The notes beneath the pieces are model-generated. The model did no database searches and was not told the origin of the DNA. It saw only the letters and a program-made list of their open reading frames with translations. A stretch of DNA of 64,000 bases from Amnibacterium flavum. GTDB taxonomy: Bacteria; Actinomycetota; Actinomycetes; Actinomycetales; Microbacteriaceae. Numbering within the stretch: position 1 is the stretch's first letter; each line of letters starts with the position of its first letter. Shown one piece after another: positions 41,268-52,493 of the stretch. Location: assembly GCF_003097495.1 (NCBI RefSeq), contig NZ_QEOP01000002.1:1116001-1180000 (forward strand), given 5' to 3'. The position numbers and the translations under genes were made by a program.

Positions 41268-42623
41268 TCAGACCGCGACCTTGCCGCCCAGCCGGTAGAA
41301 GAAGAACGGCACAGCGGACAGCACGCAGCTGATCGCGGGGACGAGGGTGATCGAGGCGAAGATCGTGTCCTGCATGAATCTCGTCACGGTCACCCCGTCC
41401 TCGTATCCGGCCAGCACGATGAACAAGCCGAAGACGAGCACCGCGAGAGCGTTCATGATCTTCGACACGAACGTCAGCGTCGCGAACGAGATCCCGTCGT
41501 TGCGCACTCCGAGACGTCGCTCGACATCGTCGACGGAGTCGGCGATGAGCGTCGCCTGCACGGTGAGGAAGACCCCGAGCGTGAGGCCGGTCAGGAAGAT
41601 GAAGACGAGGATGACGGAGAGGTTCTCGAAGCCCGCGAAGTACATGCCGAGGTAGAGGGCGGCACCGGCGAACGAGCTCCAGATCGCGAGGGAGCGGCCG
41701 GACGCGTACCTCAGCAGGAGCGGGGTCGAGAACGACGAGATGACCATGCCGAGGATGATGGCCGCGCCCACCAGGGTGAAGGTCCCCTCGTCCCCGTATG
41801 CGATGACGACGAATACCGCTCCCCCGGCTTGGACGATGAACCTGCCGAAGCCGAGCAGCGAGCCGACGAGCACCATCAGCAACGGGGTGTTCTTCGCGAG
41901 CGTGGATCCGATCTGTCGGAACCGCAGTCCGTCGCTCGCCGCGGATGTCTGCCGTTCGCGGGCGAAGAAGAACGCGAGCAGGTAGACCCCCATGCCGAGG
42001 ATGGAGGTGAGGAACACCGCGAGCGACCATCCTGCGCTCGTCGTCTCGGGTCCGAAGCTGAGCAGGCGTGCGATCCACGGCATCCCTAGGGTCGAGATCC
42101 CGAGGGCGATCGCGCCGAACGCGCGGACGTTGCCGATCACCCGGGTGCGCGCCTTCGGTTCCACGAACGCCGAGCCGATGAGCCCCCAGAACGGCACGTC
42201 GCAGGCGGTGTAGGCGATGCCCCAGAGCACGTAGAAGATGCCGAAGTAGACCAGCTTGAGCGGTTCGGTCGTATCGGGAACCGAGAACATCAGACCGGAC
42301 AGGATCGCCACGGGTGCGGCGGAGAACAGGATGTACGGCCGCAGCTTGCCCCAGCGGGTGCTCGTCATGTCGATGATGCTGCCGAGGATGGGGTCGAGGA
42401 TCGCGTCGAAGACCTTGGAGACGGTGATGATGACGGTCACGACCGCGATGCCCGCTGTGCTGATCCCGGCGTACTGCAGCAGGTAGACCAGGATGAATGT
42501 CGACACCGTGGTGAGCACGAAGTTCTGCCCGAATCCGGCGGCGACGACCGCGATGCTCTGCCGGCGCAGCGGGACCGCCTGGTTGCGGTCCACGGGCGCT
42601 TCGGTCGTTCGATCCGCTGTCAT
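41268..42623 (-). CDS. GPH-family glycoside/cation symporter
   Basis: A 451-residue permease with about 12 membrane helices of the glycoside-pentoside-hexuronide:cation symporter family. The diagnostic loop is ILGSIIDMTSTRWGKLRPYI, equivalent to the D-x-x-x-x-R-x-G-K-x-R-P motif of MelB and LacS. It imports a sugar or glycoside with Na+ or H+. Its ATG lies 2 nt after the mannosidase stop, so it is co-expressed with the GH38 enzyme and probably takes up a mannoside or mannose oligosaccharide. Confidence 0.92.
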   Translation of the reverse strand: MTADRTTEAPVDRNQAVPLRRQSIAVVAAGFGQNFVLTTVSTFILVYLLQYAGISTAGIAVVTVIITVSKVFDAILDPILGSIIDMTSTRWGKLRPYILFSAAPVAILSGLMFSVPDTTEPLKLVYFGIFYVLWGIAYTACDVPFWGLIGSAFVEPKARTRVIGNVRAFGAIALGISTLGMPWIARLLSFGPETTSAGWSLAVFLTSILGMGVYLLAFFFARERQTSAASDGLRFRQIGSTLAKNTPLLMVLVGSLLGFGRFIVQAGGAVFVVIAYGDEGTFTLVGAAIILGMVISSFSTPLLLRYASGRSLAIWSSFAGAALYLGMYFAGFENLSVILVFIFLTGLTLGVFLTVQATLIADSVDDVERRLGVRNDGISFATLTFVSKIMNALAVLVFGLFIVLAGYEDGVTVTRFMQDTIFASITLVPAISCVLSAVPFFFYRLGGKVAV

Positions 42624-42625
42624 CG

Positions 42626-45544
42626 TCAGCCCTTCAGGAGGATCGTCTTGATCTCGAACGGACCGAACTCGAGCCTGTCGAGATCGGCTTCGCCTGCGGG
42701 GACCTCGAGGAGGTTCGTCGTGAGGGCGACGGCGTGCGGCAGAGCGGTGCGCAGCACTGTCGTGGTGGGGCGACCGAGGCTCTCGTACAGCCGGAGCACG
42801 ACTCCGTCGCCGTTCTCGGCGCGCTTGACCGTTTCGACGAGTACCCCGGGGTCATCGACTCCGATGAGACTCTCGAACACGGTGCCTTGGGCGATCGTGA
42901 GCGGGTTGTTCAGCCGGTACCCCTCGGCGATGACCGGGGCGAGGTCGCCCGACTCGAACGGTGCGAACGCGTAGGTGAAGTGATGCCGCCCGCGATCCGC
43001 CGTCTTGTCGGGGAACGTCGGGGCGCGGAGGAGGTTGAGGCTCAGCAGGCCGTTCTTCGCGCGATGCCCGTACTTGCCGTCGTTGAGCAACGCGAATCCG
43101 CCACCCGAGTCCTCCGTCGCGATCCACTTGTGAGCGCAGACCTCAAACTGGGCCTTCTCCACCGGGTCGCGTTCGGTCGTGACCCGCTCGATGTGACCGA
43201 ACTGGATCTCGCACTTGACCGTCTCGCCGTAGTGCCGAGGGCGGAACTCCGCCCGCAGCATGCGGTGCTTCTCATGCCAGTCGACGTCCGTCTCGAAGCG
43301 GACGACGTCGCTCCCCGCCTCGAGTACGACCCGCTGCGTGATCGACACCTTCGAAGTCCGGTAGCTCTGCTCTCGGACTACCGTGGCCCCGTCCAGGTAG
43401 CTGCGGACCGAGCCGGCCCGCAGCGTCGTCGGAGTCGACTCGGCGTAGTCGACCCTGATATCCCAGGCGTTGAACGGCCAGACGTAGGGGTCGTCGAAGA
43501 GCACGAGCCGGTTGAGCCCGTCCCTCGCGTGCTCCTCGCCCTGCAGATCGCGGCAGGAGACGATCTCCCCGGTCTCGCCGAAACGGAGGGTCAAGCGCCC
43601 GTTGCTGAGGGTGTCGGCCGTGTAGGTCAGCTCGGGGAAAGTCCCGACCGGCTCGACAACCGCCGCCGAATAGGGCTCGACGATGGCGCGGAACCAGCCG
43701 CCGTCGACCTTGACGTACTCGTCCCGCGGCAGGCTCGTGAGGTTGATCGCGGTGGTGCCGGGCCCCGTGGGGAGCTGCGCGATCAGCTCGTCGCGGTAGC
43801 GGTCGAGGGTCGACTCGATGCGCTCGTACGTCGCGATGGCCTCGCGGTTGACGCGCGCGATCGACGATCCCGGGATGATGTCGTGGAACTGGTTCAGCAG
43901 CACCTCCCGCCACGGCTCCTCGAGTCGCGCCCGCGAGTCGGCGCCCGTGAACACCGCGAGGGCTTCGACCTCGTGCAGCTTCCGCTCGACGAGGCGGTTG
44001 TGCCGCTTGATCTGCCCCTGGGTCGTATAGGTGCCCTGATGCGTCTCGAGGTAGAGCTCCCCCGAATGCGTGTGCTCCACGTCGATCCGCTCGAGACGGC
44101 GGAAGAAATCGCTCGCCGACGAGTGCTCGACCTTCGGCAGCCCGCGGAGGCTCGCCTCGCGATCGATGACCTCGTGGTGGATCTCACCGGGGCCGCCTCC
44201 CCCGTCACCCGAGCCGTAGACGAGCAGGGCGGTGCCGAGAGCCCTCTCGGGATACCTCAGCAATCCCGTCAGCAGGTTGTCCGCTGCGCCCCGGCTGTTG
44301 TAGTCGCCCTCGGGAGGCATATGCACCAGCACGCTCGATCCGTCGATCCCCTTCCAGTGGAAGGTGCGGTGCGGGAAGTCGTTGACCTTGTTCCAGGCGA
44401 GCTTGATCGTCTGGAACCAGTCCATGCCGGTGCCCTTGAGGATCTGCGGCAGGTTCCCGTTGTACCCGAAGGTGTCGGGCAGCCAGCAGAGACGCAACTG
44501 CTCGTCGGTCAGTCCGAACTCCTCCTGCAGAAACCGGCGCCCGACGACGGCCTGACGGACGAGCGACTCCCCGGACGGCAGATTGGTGTCGGGCTCGACC
44601 CAGAACGAGCCCTGGATCTCCATCCGGCCATCGGCGACCGCGCGGCGCATCCGCTCGAACAGGACCGGCTGGTTCTGCTTCATCCAGGACATCTGCTGCG
44701 GCTGGCTCGTGCCGTAGATGTAGTCGCCGCGCGTCTCGATCGTGTTCAGCGCGCGGACATAGGTCCGAGCGGCTTTGCGCCGGGTCTCGCGGAGCGGCCA
44801 GAGCCAGGCCATGTCGAGATGGCCGTGCCCGACCGCGCTGTAAACAAAGTCGCTGTCGGATGGGCGGGTGAGCTGGCCGGCGAGATGCTCCCGCGCGGCA
44901 GCGACGTCGCCCGTGACGAATCGCGCGTAGGCATCCCGGAGCGCCTCCCGCACGTCGGCCTCGACGGCCGGATCCTCCGTCGCGCCGGCCAGTACGAGCA
45001 GGGTGAGGTAGTCGTAGTAGAGCGCGTACGCCTCGTCGTCCCGAGTCGCGAGCTGGGCGCCGTGGTAGACGGCCTTCCCCACCTCGTAGAGGATCCACCC
45101 GTTGTAGGTCACGTCGGCGTAGAACTCGACGTGACCCGATGTCAGGTCGACGCCCCGGACGGGTCGGTACCGCCCGCCGCTGTGCGGCAGGTCGCCCTGC
45201 TGGAAGACGGTGCTGACGGAGTCGAGCAGCTCACCGCGGGGCGAGTGGACGAGCCCCTCGCCCCGGATGCCGAGCAGGACGACGGCATCCCGAACACCCT
45301 CGGGCACTTCGCCCGTGATGCGCAGCCATGCGCAGTCGAACACCTTGCCCCACGCCGCGCCGGGACGGATCGGAGTGAAAGCCGACCTGTCGATCTCGTC
45401 GAACCGGATCGGCTCGGGCGAGCGCAGGATCTCGGCCCGGAGCGGGGCGACTCGCGTGTAGATCGTGCGGCGGATGCGCATCAGCCGCTGGTACTCGGCC
45501 GGCTGCTGGACTTTGAGACCGAACAGCCAGGACGCGAACCCCAC
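42626..45544 (-). CDS. Alpha-mannosidase, GH38
   Basis: A 972-residue glycoside hydrolase of family 38. The catalytic domain includes AVGHGHLDMAWLWPLRETRR with the zinc-binding His and Asp, GSFWVEPDTNLPSGESLVRQ, and LCWLPDTFGYNGNLPQILKG, with the nucleophile aspartate in LPDTFG. A middle three-helix bundle and beta-sandwich C-terminal domains follow. There is no signal peptide, so it acts on imported substrate in the cytoplasm. GTG 45544; TAGACT at 45628-45633 on the minus strand is a likely -10 box. First gene of a two-gene operon with the symporter. Confidence 0.95.
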   Translation of the reverse strand: MGFASWLFGLKVQQPAEYQRLMRIRRTIYTRVAPLRAEILRSPEPIRFDEIDRSAFTPIRPGAAWGKVFDCAWLRITGEVPEGVRDAVVLLGIRGEGLVHSPRGELLDSVSTVFQQGDLPHSGGRYRPVRGVDLTSGHVEFYADVTYNGWILYEVGKAVYHGAQLATRDDEAYALYYDYLTLLVLAGATEDPAVEADVREALRDAYARFVTGDVAAAREHLAGQLTRPSDSDFVYSAVGHGHLDMAWLWPLRETRRKAARTYVRALNTIETRGDYIYGTSQPQQMSWMKQNQPVLFERMRRAVADGRMEIQGSFWVEPDTNLPSGESLVRQAVVGRRFLQEEFGLTDEQLRLCWLPDTFGYNGNLPQILKGTGMDWFQTIKLAWNKVNDFPHRTFHWKGIDGSSVLVHMPPEGDYNSRGAADNLLTGLLRYPERALGTALLVYGSGDGGGGPGEIHHEVIDREASLRGLPKVEHSSASDFFRRLERIDVEHTHSGELYLETHQGTYTTQGQIKRHNRLVERKLHEVEALAVFTGADSRARLEEPWREVLLNQFHDIIPGSSIARVNREAIATYERIESTLDRYRDELIAQLPTGPGTTAINLTSLPRDEYVKVDGGWFRAIVEPYSAAVVEPVGTFPELTYTADTLSNGRLTLRFGETGEIVSCRDLQGEEHARDGLNRLVLFDDPYVWPFNAWDIRVDYAESTPTTLRAGSVRSYLDGATVVREQSYRTSKVSITQRVVLEAGSDVVRFETDVDWHEKHRMLRAEFRPRHYGETVKCEIQFGHIERVTTERDPVEKAQFEVCAHKWIATEDSGGGFALLNDGKYGHRAKNGLLSLNLLRAPTFPDKTADRGRHHFTYAFAPFESGDLAPVIAEGYRLNNPLTIAQGTVFESLIGVDDPGVLVETVKRAENGDGVVLRLYESLGRPTTTVLRTALPHAVALTTNLLEVPAGEADLDRLEFGPFEIKTILLKG

Positions 45545-45675
45545 GGGTGCCCCCTCGTCTCGTTCCGCCGGTGGAAGCGACCGCCGCGCTGCCCACGACG
45601 TCGTGGGCGCGGCTGCTCGCGGTCGTCAGTCTAGGGTCAGATCCGCACCCGTCCCCGGCAGGGCTCGGCTGCGAT

Positions 45676-46230
45676 TCAGCCCCCGGAGCCGCGGCGCTCG
45701 CGGAATGCGATCATGTTCATCCTGCTGCCGCAGCGGGCGCTGCAGAAGCGCTTGGAACCGTTGCGCGAGAGGTCGAGGATCAGGCCCGTGCAGTCGTCGG
45801 CCTCGCAGATGCGGAGGCGACGCATCTCGTCCATGCGGATCACGTCGGCCAGTGCCATCGCCGCCTCCACGCGGATCCGCTCCCCCAGCGGCGCCTCGGG
45901 CTCCGTGGCGTGGATGTGCCAGTCCATCCCGTCGTGGCGAACCAGGTGGGGACGGGCACCGGCCTCGGCGAGGATGCGATTGACTTCGACGACGGCCTCG
46001 TCGCGATCGAGCGTCCAGATACGTCGGATCCGGTCCCGGGTCTCGCGCATGTCCCGGAGTTCGCGTTCGTCGCCGTCGATGCGGCCGGAGAAGAGGTACC
46101 GGGAGATCAGCTCGGCGAGCTGATCGACCGTTTCGAGCTCGTCGGCACCGCTTCTCGAGGCACCGGGGTCCGAGTTTCCGAGGGCGACGGCGAAGTCGAG
46201 GGACTCCTCGGTGTCAGGGGCAAAAGCCAT
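45676..46230 (-). CDS. CGNR zinc-finger / ABATE-type regulator
   Basis: A 184-residue protein of the ABATE/CGNR group. Residues about 10-130 are the helical ABATE-like stress domain and about 140-180 hold the zinc finger CEADDCTGLILDLSRNGSKR followed by FCSARCGSRMN, where the usual CGNR reads CGSR. Such proteins are probable DNA-binding regulators. ATG 46230 has an AGGAG ribosome-binding site. It is divergent from an EamA exporter and a long inverted repeat lies between them, so it probably controls that exporter and itself. Confidence 0.87.
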   Translation of the reverse strand: MAFAPDTEESLDFAVALGNSDPGASRSGADELETVDQLAELISRYLFSGRIDGDERELRDMRETRDRIRRIWTLDRDEAVVEVNRILAEAGARPHLVRHDGMDWHIHATEPEAPLGERIRVEAAMALADVIRMDEMRRLRICEADDCTGLILDLSRNGSKRFCSARCGSRMNMIAFRERRGSGG

Positions 46231-46257
46231 GTTGACTCCTAACTCGCCTCGGCCTAC

Positions 46258-46289
46258 TGTTATGGACAACCCGAGTTTAGCCCATAACA
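46258..46289. promoter_or_regulatory. Inverted repeat between CGNR regulator and EamA gene
   Basis: TGTTATGG (46258-46265) and CCATAACA (46282-46289) are perfect inverted 8-mers whose centres are 24 bp apart, more than two helical turns. They sit between divergent genes with the left arm 28 bp from the CGNR start and the right arm 23 bp from the EamA start, and are a good candidate operator. Confidence 0.6.
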
Positions 46290-46311
46290 CCTCCCTCGGA
46301 ACGAAGGCGCC

Positions 46312-47295
46312 ATGAAACTGAAGTCCCCCACCGCAGGTCTTGCCGTCGCAGTGCTCGCGGCCCTTTCCTTCGGGACATCGGGTGCGTTCATCAAACCACT
46401 GCTCGAAGCGGGATGGTCCCCCTCCGCGGCAGTGACCGTCCGCGCTTTCGTCGGTGCTGCGGTTCTGCTGCCGATCGCGATCGTCGCATTGCGCGGCAGA
46501 TGGCGTGCGCTCTGGCGGGCCCGCATCCGCGTGCTGGTGCTGGGCGTCGTCGGCGTCGCGGCGACCCAGCTGACCTACTTCGCCGCGATCCAGCGCATCC
46601 CGGTCTCAACGGCCCTCCTCATCGAGCTCCTCGCGCCGCTCCTGCTCGTCGCCGTGGTCTGGGTCACGAGCCGCCGGATGCCGCGCCCACTCGTGCTGGT
46701 CGGATCCGCGCTCGCCATCGGCGGCCTGGTCCTCGTCATCGGACCGGGTGCGATACGTCCCGTCGACCCGCTGGGACTCGTCTTCGCCTGCCTCGCGCTG
46801 ATCGCCTGCGCCATCTACTTCGTCGTCGCCGCGCGACCGAGCGACGGCCTTCCGCCCGTCGCCTACGCCGCCGCCAGCCTGGTCGTCGGAGGGGTCGTTC
46901 TCGCACTCCTCGGCGCGACGGGGATCCTCCCGTTCACCGTGACCTTCGGCGAGGTGACCCTCCTGGGCGGGCAGGCTCCCTGGTGGGTTCCGATCCTCGT
47001 CGTCGGCGTGATCAGCTCGGCCTTCGCGTATGTGGCCGGCATCGCCGCAGCGGAGTCGCTCGGCTCGCGTCTGGCCTCATTCGCGGGCCTGCTGGAGGTC
47101 GTCTTCGCGTCCCTCTTCGCGTGGATCCTGCTCGGCGAGGCGCTTCAGCCGCTGCAGCTGCTGGGCGGTGCGCTCATCCTCGGCGGCATCGCCGCAGTGC
47201 GCCTGGCTGCACCGGAGGAGAGCCCGAGCATCGATGAGATCCCGGTGGTCGACGAGGCCGAGAACGCTGAGCTCGCCGGGCCGATGCGACGCTAG
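46312..47295 (+). CDS. EamA/DMT-family transporter
   Basis: A 327-residue membrane protein with ten helices in two EamA repeats (about 8-140 and 150-295), and a short acidic C-terminal tail. Motifs include LSFGTSGAFIKPLLEAGWSP and SLGSRLASFAGLLEVVFASL, the conserved end of the second repeat. The family exports amino acids or other small metabolites; the RhtA/YdcZ-like substrates cannot be told apart here. A GAAGG ribosome-binding site precedes ATG 46312. Probably controlled by the divergent CGNR protein. Confidence 0.92.
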   Translation: MKLKSPTAGLAVAVLAALSFGTSGAFIKPLLEAGWSPSAAVTVRAFVGAAVLLPIAIVALRGRWRALWRARIRVLVLGVVGVAATQLTYFAAIQRIPVSTALLIELLAPLLLVAVVWVTSRRMPRPLVLVGSALAIGGLVLVIGPGAIRPVDPLGLVFACLALIACAIYFVVAARPSDGLPPVAYAAASLVVGGVVLALLGATGILPFTVTFGEVTLLGGQAPWWVPILVVGVISSAFAYVAGIAAAESLGSRLASFAGLLEVVFASLFAWILLGEALQPLQLLGGALILGGIAAVRLAAPEESPSIDEIPVVDEAENAELAGPMRR

Positions 47296-47307
47296 CGGCC
47301 CGCTCGA

Positions 47308-47609
47308 TCAGACCGCGAGGTCGAAGACCGCGATGGTCTCCCGATGCTCGCCGATGATGTCGGCCAGCACGGCATGCGCGGGGTGGACGAGGTAGCCGTC
47401 ACGGGCGGCCTCATTGTCGAACAGGATCGAGAGCGCCCAGTCGTAGCCCGCCTCGAGCCCTTCGGGGCTGACACTCGGGCCCTCCTCGAGGGCGGCGATG
47501 CCCGGAATCGCCCCCGCGAGGCCGCGCGCGACCACCCGGGCTTCATCGCGGACCTCGTCGGATGCGCTCCCGCGCCAGCCGACGAGGACCAGATGACGGA
47601 TCGCGGTCA

Positions 47610-47610
<1 letters not shown>
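47308..47610 (-). CDS. Dabb (stress-responsive A/B barrel) protein
   Basis: A 100-residue protein matching the Dabb fold: MTAIRHLVLVGWRGSASDEV at the start, then GYDWALSILFDNEAARDGYL and HPAHAVLADIIGEH, the typical helix-strand pattern. It forms a dimeric ferredoxin-like barrel in relatives. Role unknown. The ATG at 47610 shares its last base with the argG stop, so it follows argG in the same transcript. Confidence 0.85.
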
Positions 47611-49518
<1,908 letters not shown>

Positions 49519-49703
49519 GATGCCTCCTCTGCCATGAGGCAAGGGTAGGACGTTGCTCGCCCCCGTTGAAAGCACCTGATGGGCAGCCTTTTCCGGGCTT
49601 TCGGGCGACACCCGGACTGGGGCACCCGTGCGGGGGCGCGCGACTGCTAGTTTTTCTGCGGCGCTGACAGCGCACTCATAGAAAGACTCAAGGGGGCACA
49701 CAC

Positions 49704-50105
49704 ATGGACACCTATAACGAACAGCTGGTTCAGCAGTACACCAATGGCGGATGGATCATCTCGCTCGTCGTGTACCTCGTCGTCGCATTCTTCTACTCGC
49801 GCATCTTCGCGAAGGCCGGCATCGAATCCTGGAAGGGCTGGGTGCCGTTCGTCAACACCTGGCACCTGTTCAAGCTCGGCGGGTTCGGCGGGTTCTGGGC
49901 GATCCTCGCGATCATCCCGATCGTGAACATCGTCGCTCTCGTGTTCTTCTGGATCGCGGAGTACCGCATCGGCAAGGGCTTCGAGAAGCCCGGCGTCTTC
50001 GTGCTCCTCGCGATCCTGCTCCACCCCATCTGGGCGGGCATCCTCGCATTCGACAGCTCGCGCTGGGTCAGCACTCCGGAAAGCAAGTACCCGGCTAACG
50101 CCTGA
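49704..50105 (+). CDS. DUF5684 membrane protein
   Basis: A 133-residue protein with four hydrophobic stretches and a conserved loop FAKAGIESWKGWVPFVNTWH followed by LFKLGGFGGFWAILAIIPIV, which I recognise as DUF5684. Function unknown. It has a promoter-like TGCTAGTTTT near 49647-49656, about 50 nt of leader, and an AAGGGG ribosome-binding site before the ATG. It ends at a strong terminator (50124-50156), so it is a single-gene unit. Confidence 0.82.
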   Translation: MDTYNEQLVQQYTNGGWIISLVVYLVVAFFYSRIFAKAGIESWKGWVPFVNTWHLFKLGGFGGFWAILAIIPIVNIVALVFFWIAEYRIGKGFEKPGVFVLLAILLHPIWAGILAFDSSRWVSTPESKYPANA

Positions 50106-50123
50106 TTCGCTCAGCCAGTCGCG

Positions 50124-50156
50124 AAGGGCCCCCGCACGTGATGTGCGGGGGCCCTT
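50124..50156 (+). terminator. Rho-independent terminator after the DUF5684 gene
   Basis: AAGGGCCCCCGCAC (50124-50137) and GTGCGGGGGCCCTT (50143-50156) form a perfect 14-bp stem with a 5-nt loop, followed by CTTCGTTCG. Confidence 0.85.
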
Positions 50157-50378
50157 CTTCGTTCGTCCTGCCCTATTTGCGGCTATCGCCTGGGACCACG
50201 GCGGAGAACAGGCCGAAACGTCGACCATTCCTGGCAAAAAGCTGTGAGACCAGAAGGTTCCCAATCCCGTCCCGATCGTCGATCCGAAGAGCCTTATGTC
50301 GGGAAGCGGAGGCGCAACCCGGCCGCCGGATCCTCTACCTGGGGAATGGACGAAGGACTCACCTTAAGGAGCAGTCAC

Positions 50379-51032
50379 ATGCGCATCATCAAGAGGAACA
50401 CCCTCGCAGCACTCGCACTCGCCGGCGTCGCGGTCTTCGGACTCGCCGCCTGTTCCAGCCCCGCCGCCACTGAGGAGACCTCGGCACCGTCAGAGACGAC
50501 AATGCCGGAGGAAACCCCCATGGCCGACCCGGCCGCCGACCTCGTCGGCTCCGGTTGCGCCGCCTACGCCGAAGCCGTTCCGGACGGAGCAGGTTCGGTC
50601 GAGGGCATGTCGCTCGACCCCGTCGCGGTCGCCGCGTCGAACAACCCGCTGCTCACCCAGCTGACCGCGAGCGTCTCGGGCGGACTGAACCCCGACGTCA
50701 ACCTCGTGGACACGCTGAACGGCAGTGAGTTCACGGTCTTCGCTCCCGTCGACGACGCCTTCGCGGCACTCGACCCGGCAACGGTCGAGACCCTCAAGAC
50801 CCCTGAGGGCGCTGCGACCCTGACCTCGGTTCTGACTTACCACGTCATCCCCGGCCAGATCGCTCCCTCTGACATCGTCGGAACCCACACCACCGTCCAG
50901 GGTGCGGACCTCGAGGTCACCGGAAGCGGCGACTCGCTCCAGGTGAACGGCGCCAACGTGATCTGCGGCGGTGTCAAGACGGCCAACGCGACCGTCTACC
51001 TCATCGACGCGGTGCTCATGCCCCCGATGTGA
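50379..51032 (+). CDS. Fasciclin-domain lipoprotein
   Basis: A 217-residue exported lipoprotein. The signal peptide ends in the lipobox FGLAAC with Cys25, then an acidic Pro/Thr/Ser linker, then a FAS1 domain (about 80-217) with the signatures [28 protein letters not shown] and [13 protein letters not shown]. It resembles the mycobacterial MPT70/MPT83 adhesins, which are surface lipoproteins. ATG 50379 has an AAGGAG ribosome-binding site. CAATCC (50262-50267) and CCGAAG (50284-50289), 16 bp apart, weakly resemble a SigK-type promoter. Confidence 0.93.
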   Translation: MRIIKRNTLAALALAGVAVFGLAACSSPAATEETSAPSETTMPEETPMADPAADLVGSGCAAYAEAVPDGAGSVEGMSLDPVAVAASNNPLLTQLTASVSGGLNPDVNLVDTLNGSEFTVFAPVDDAFAALDPATVETLKTPEGAATLTSVLTYHVIPGQIAPSDIVGTHTTVQGADLEVTGSGDSLQVNGANVICGGVKTANATVYLIDAVLMPPM

Positions 51033-51050
51033 TCTCGGTCACCTCATAAC

Positions 51051-51090
51051 GAAGAGCGGGTCCTCACCTTCGGGTGAGGGCCCGCTCTTC
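51051..51090 (+). terminator. Terminator after the fasciclin gene
   Basis: AAGAGCGGG-T-CCTCACC (51052-51068) and GGTGAGG-G-CCCGCTCTT (51073-51089) pair with one internal mismatch and a TTCG tetraloop, 20 nt after the stop codon. Convergent with dhaM, so it may stop both. Confidence 0.88.
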
Positions 51091-51141
51091 GTGTTGCAGC
51101 CGAGGCGCCCGCCGAGCGGACTCGCGCGACGGAGCCGTCGT

Positions 51142-51843
51142 TCAGACCTCTCCGAAGCCGGATGCGACGAGGTCGCGCAGCGCGACGACCGCTTCCTCGG
51201 CCTCGGGCCCCGTCGCCGAGAGGTCGACCGATGACCCGGCGGTGAGGCCGAGCGACATGATGCGCAGCAGGCTCTTGGCGTCGACGCCGTTGATCGTCAC
51301 CGCGGCATCGAATCGCGAGGCGAGCTTGACGAACTCGGCTGCGGGTCGCGCGTGCAGCCCCTCCCGGTTCACGAGCTCGACCTTTGCCGTGGCGGGACCG
51401 CCCGCCTCTTCCGAGTCAGCGGGGGTCTCCACCCGTGCCGGCTCCCCGGGAGGCGGACCCGATGCGGCCGACGCGGACTGGGCCGCCGCCACGACCTCGT
51501 CGAGCGAGTCACCGCTCTGAGCCGCGACCGCCGCGGCGACAGCACCCTCTACGAGTGGGGCATCCGCGATGCGGACGCGGGCTCTGGCATCGTCGTCGAG
51601 GAAGTCGAGGGCGGTCTCCGCGGTCAGGATCGCGGAACCGAGGTCGCAGAGGACCACGACCCCGTCACCGGAATCCGCAGCCTCGATGCCGGCCGTGACC
51701 CGCTCGAAGCTGGTGCCGATACCTCCGTCATCGGTTCCGCCCGCGGGCTGCATCGACACATCCCGCGCCATCTGGCGTGCCAGATCGACGACCCCGTCCG
51801 CGATCTTCTCGCTGTGCGAGACGATCACGAGTCCGACGCTCAT
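51142..51843 (-). CDS. dhaM: DhaM, PTS phosphotransferase of dihydroxyacetone kinase
   Basis: A 233-residue two-domain phosphocarrier: an N-terminal EIIA-mannose-like domain (VIVSHSEKIADG, active His10) to about residue 125, a Pro/Ala linker, and a C-terminal HPr domain with NREGLHARPAA (His164) and KSLLRIMSLG. It passes phosphate from PEP to the ADP bound in DhaL; the first phosphate donor, EI, is encoded elsewhere. Unlike the E. coli DhaM it has no EI-like third domain. The ATG overlaps the dhaL stop (ATGA). Confidence 0.94.
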   Translation of the reverse strand: MSVGLVIVSHSEKIADGVVDLARQMARDVSMQPAGGTDDGGIGTSFERVTAGIEAADSGDGVVVLCDLGSAILTAETALDFLDDDARARVRIADAPLVEGAVAAAVAAQSGDSLDEVVAAAQSASAASGPPPGEPARVETPADSEEAGGPATAKVELVNREGLHARPAAEFVKLASRFDAAVTINGVDAKSLLRIMSLGLTAGSSVDLSATGPEAEEAVVALRDLVASGFGEV

Positions 51844-52490
51844 GTGCCGGAGGACGACTCGGCGGCCGTCTCCGCCGCAGCTCGAAGGATCAGAGCGCTC
51901 GACTCCGCCCCCGGATCGCGATGACCGATCGCGCGTTCGCCGAGGTAGCTCGCGCGGCCCTTGTGGGCGACGAGCGGCTCGGTCGCCAGAGCGCCCGCCT
52001 CTGCCGCGTCGGCGGCTGCGGCGAGGATCTCGACCTCGCTCCTGCCTTCGCCGTTCGCGGCGACCGCGGCGTCGACCGCCGGAGTCCAGGCGTCGATCAT
52101 CGTCTTGTCTCCGGGCTCCGCCTTGCCCCGGGCGACGATCCCGTCTCGAGCCGCCGTCAGGAAGGCGACGACCGCGGCGCCGTCCAGGGTCGATTCCCCG
52201 GCGATCGCCGTCGATCCGCGGAGATACGCGGTGCCGTAGAGCGGACCCGCCGCCCCGCCGACCGTCGAGATCAGCGTCGTCGCAGCCAGTTTGAGGAGGT
52301 CCGCCGGCGTCGCATCCGCCGCGACGGAGTCGAGCTTCGCGATCACCGCGGTGAACCCCCTGTCGAGGTTCTCGCCGTGGTCGCCGTCTCCGATCTCACG
52401 ATCGAGTCGGACGAGCTCCGATCGATGCTCGGCGACCGTTGCCGCCGTCGCTCGCAGCCAGCTCTCCGCCCAATCTCTTCCGAGGGCCAT
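51840..52490 (-). CDS. dhaL: DhaL, ADP-binding subunit of dihydroxyacetone kinase
   Basis: A 216-residue DhaL protein. EIGDGDHGENLDRGFTAV holds the metal- and ADP-binding aspartates, then GGAAGPLYGTAYLRGS and GDKTMIDAWTPAVDA, matching the DAK2 fold. It holds ADP that is phosphorylated by DhaM and transfers the phosphate to dihydroxyacetone on DhaK. It lies between dhaK (gap 3 nt) and dhaM (ATGA overlap), so the three are produced together. Confidence 0.95.
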   Translation of the reverse strand: MALGRDWAESWLRATAATVAEHRSELVRLDREIGDGDHGENLDRGFTAVIAKLDSVAADATPADLLKLAATTLISTVGGAAGPLYGTAYLRGSTAIAGESTLDGAAVVAFLTAARDGIVARGKAEPGDKTMIDAWTPAVDAAVAANGEGRSEVEILAAAADAAEAGALATEPLVAHKGRASYLGERAIGHRDPGAESSALILRAAAETAAESSSGT

Positions 52491-52493
52491 CCG

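Noticed and set aside
42734-45634. Long open frame antisense to the alpha-mannosidase
   Set aside because: The opposite strand gives a complete GH38 protein; the antisense product has no recognisable motif.
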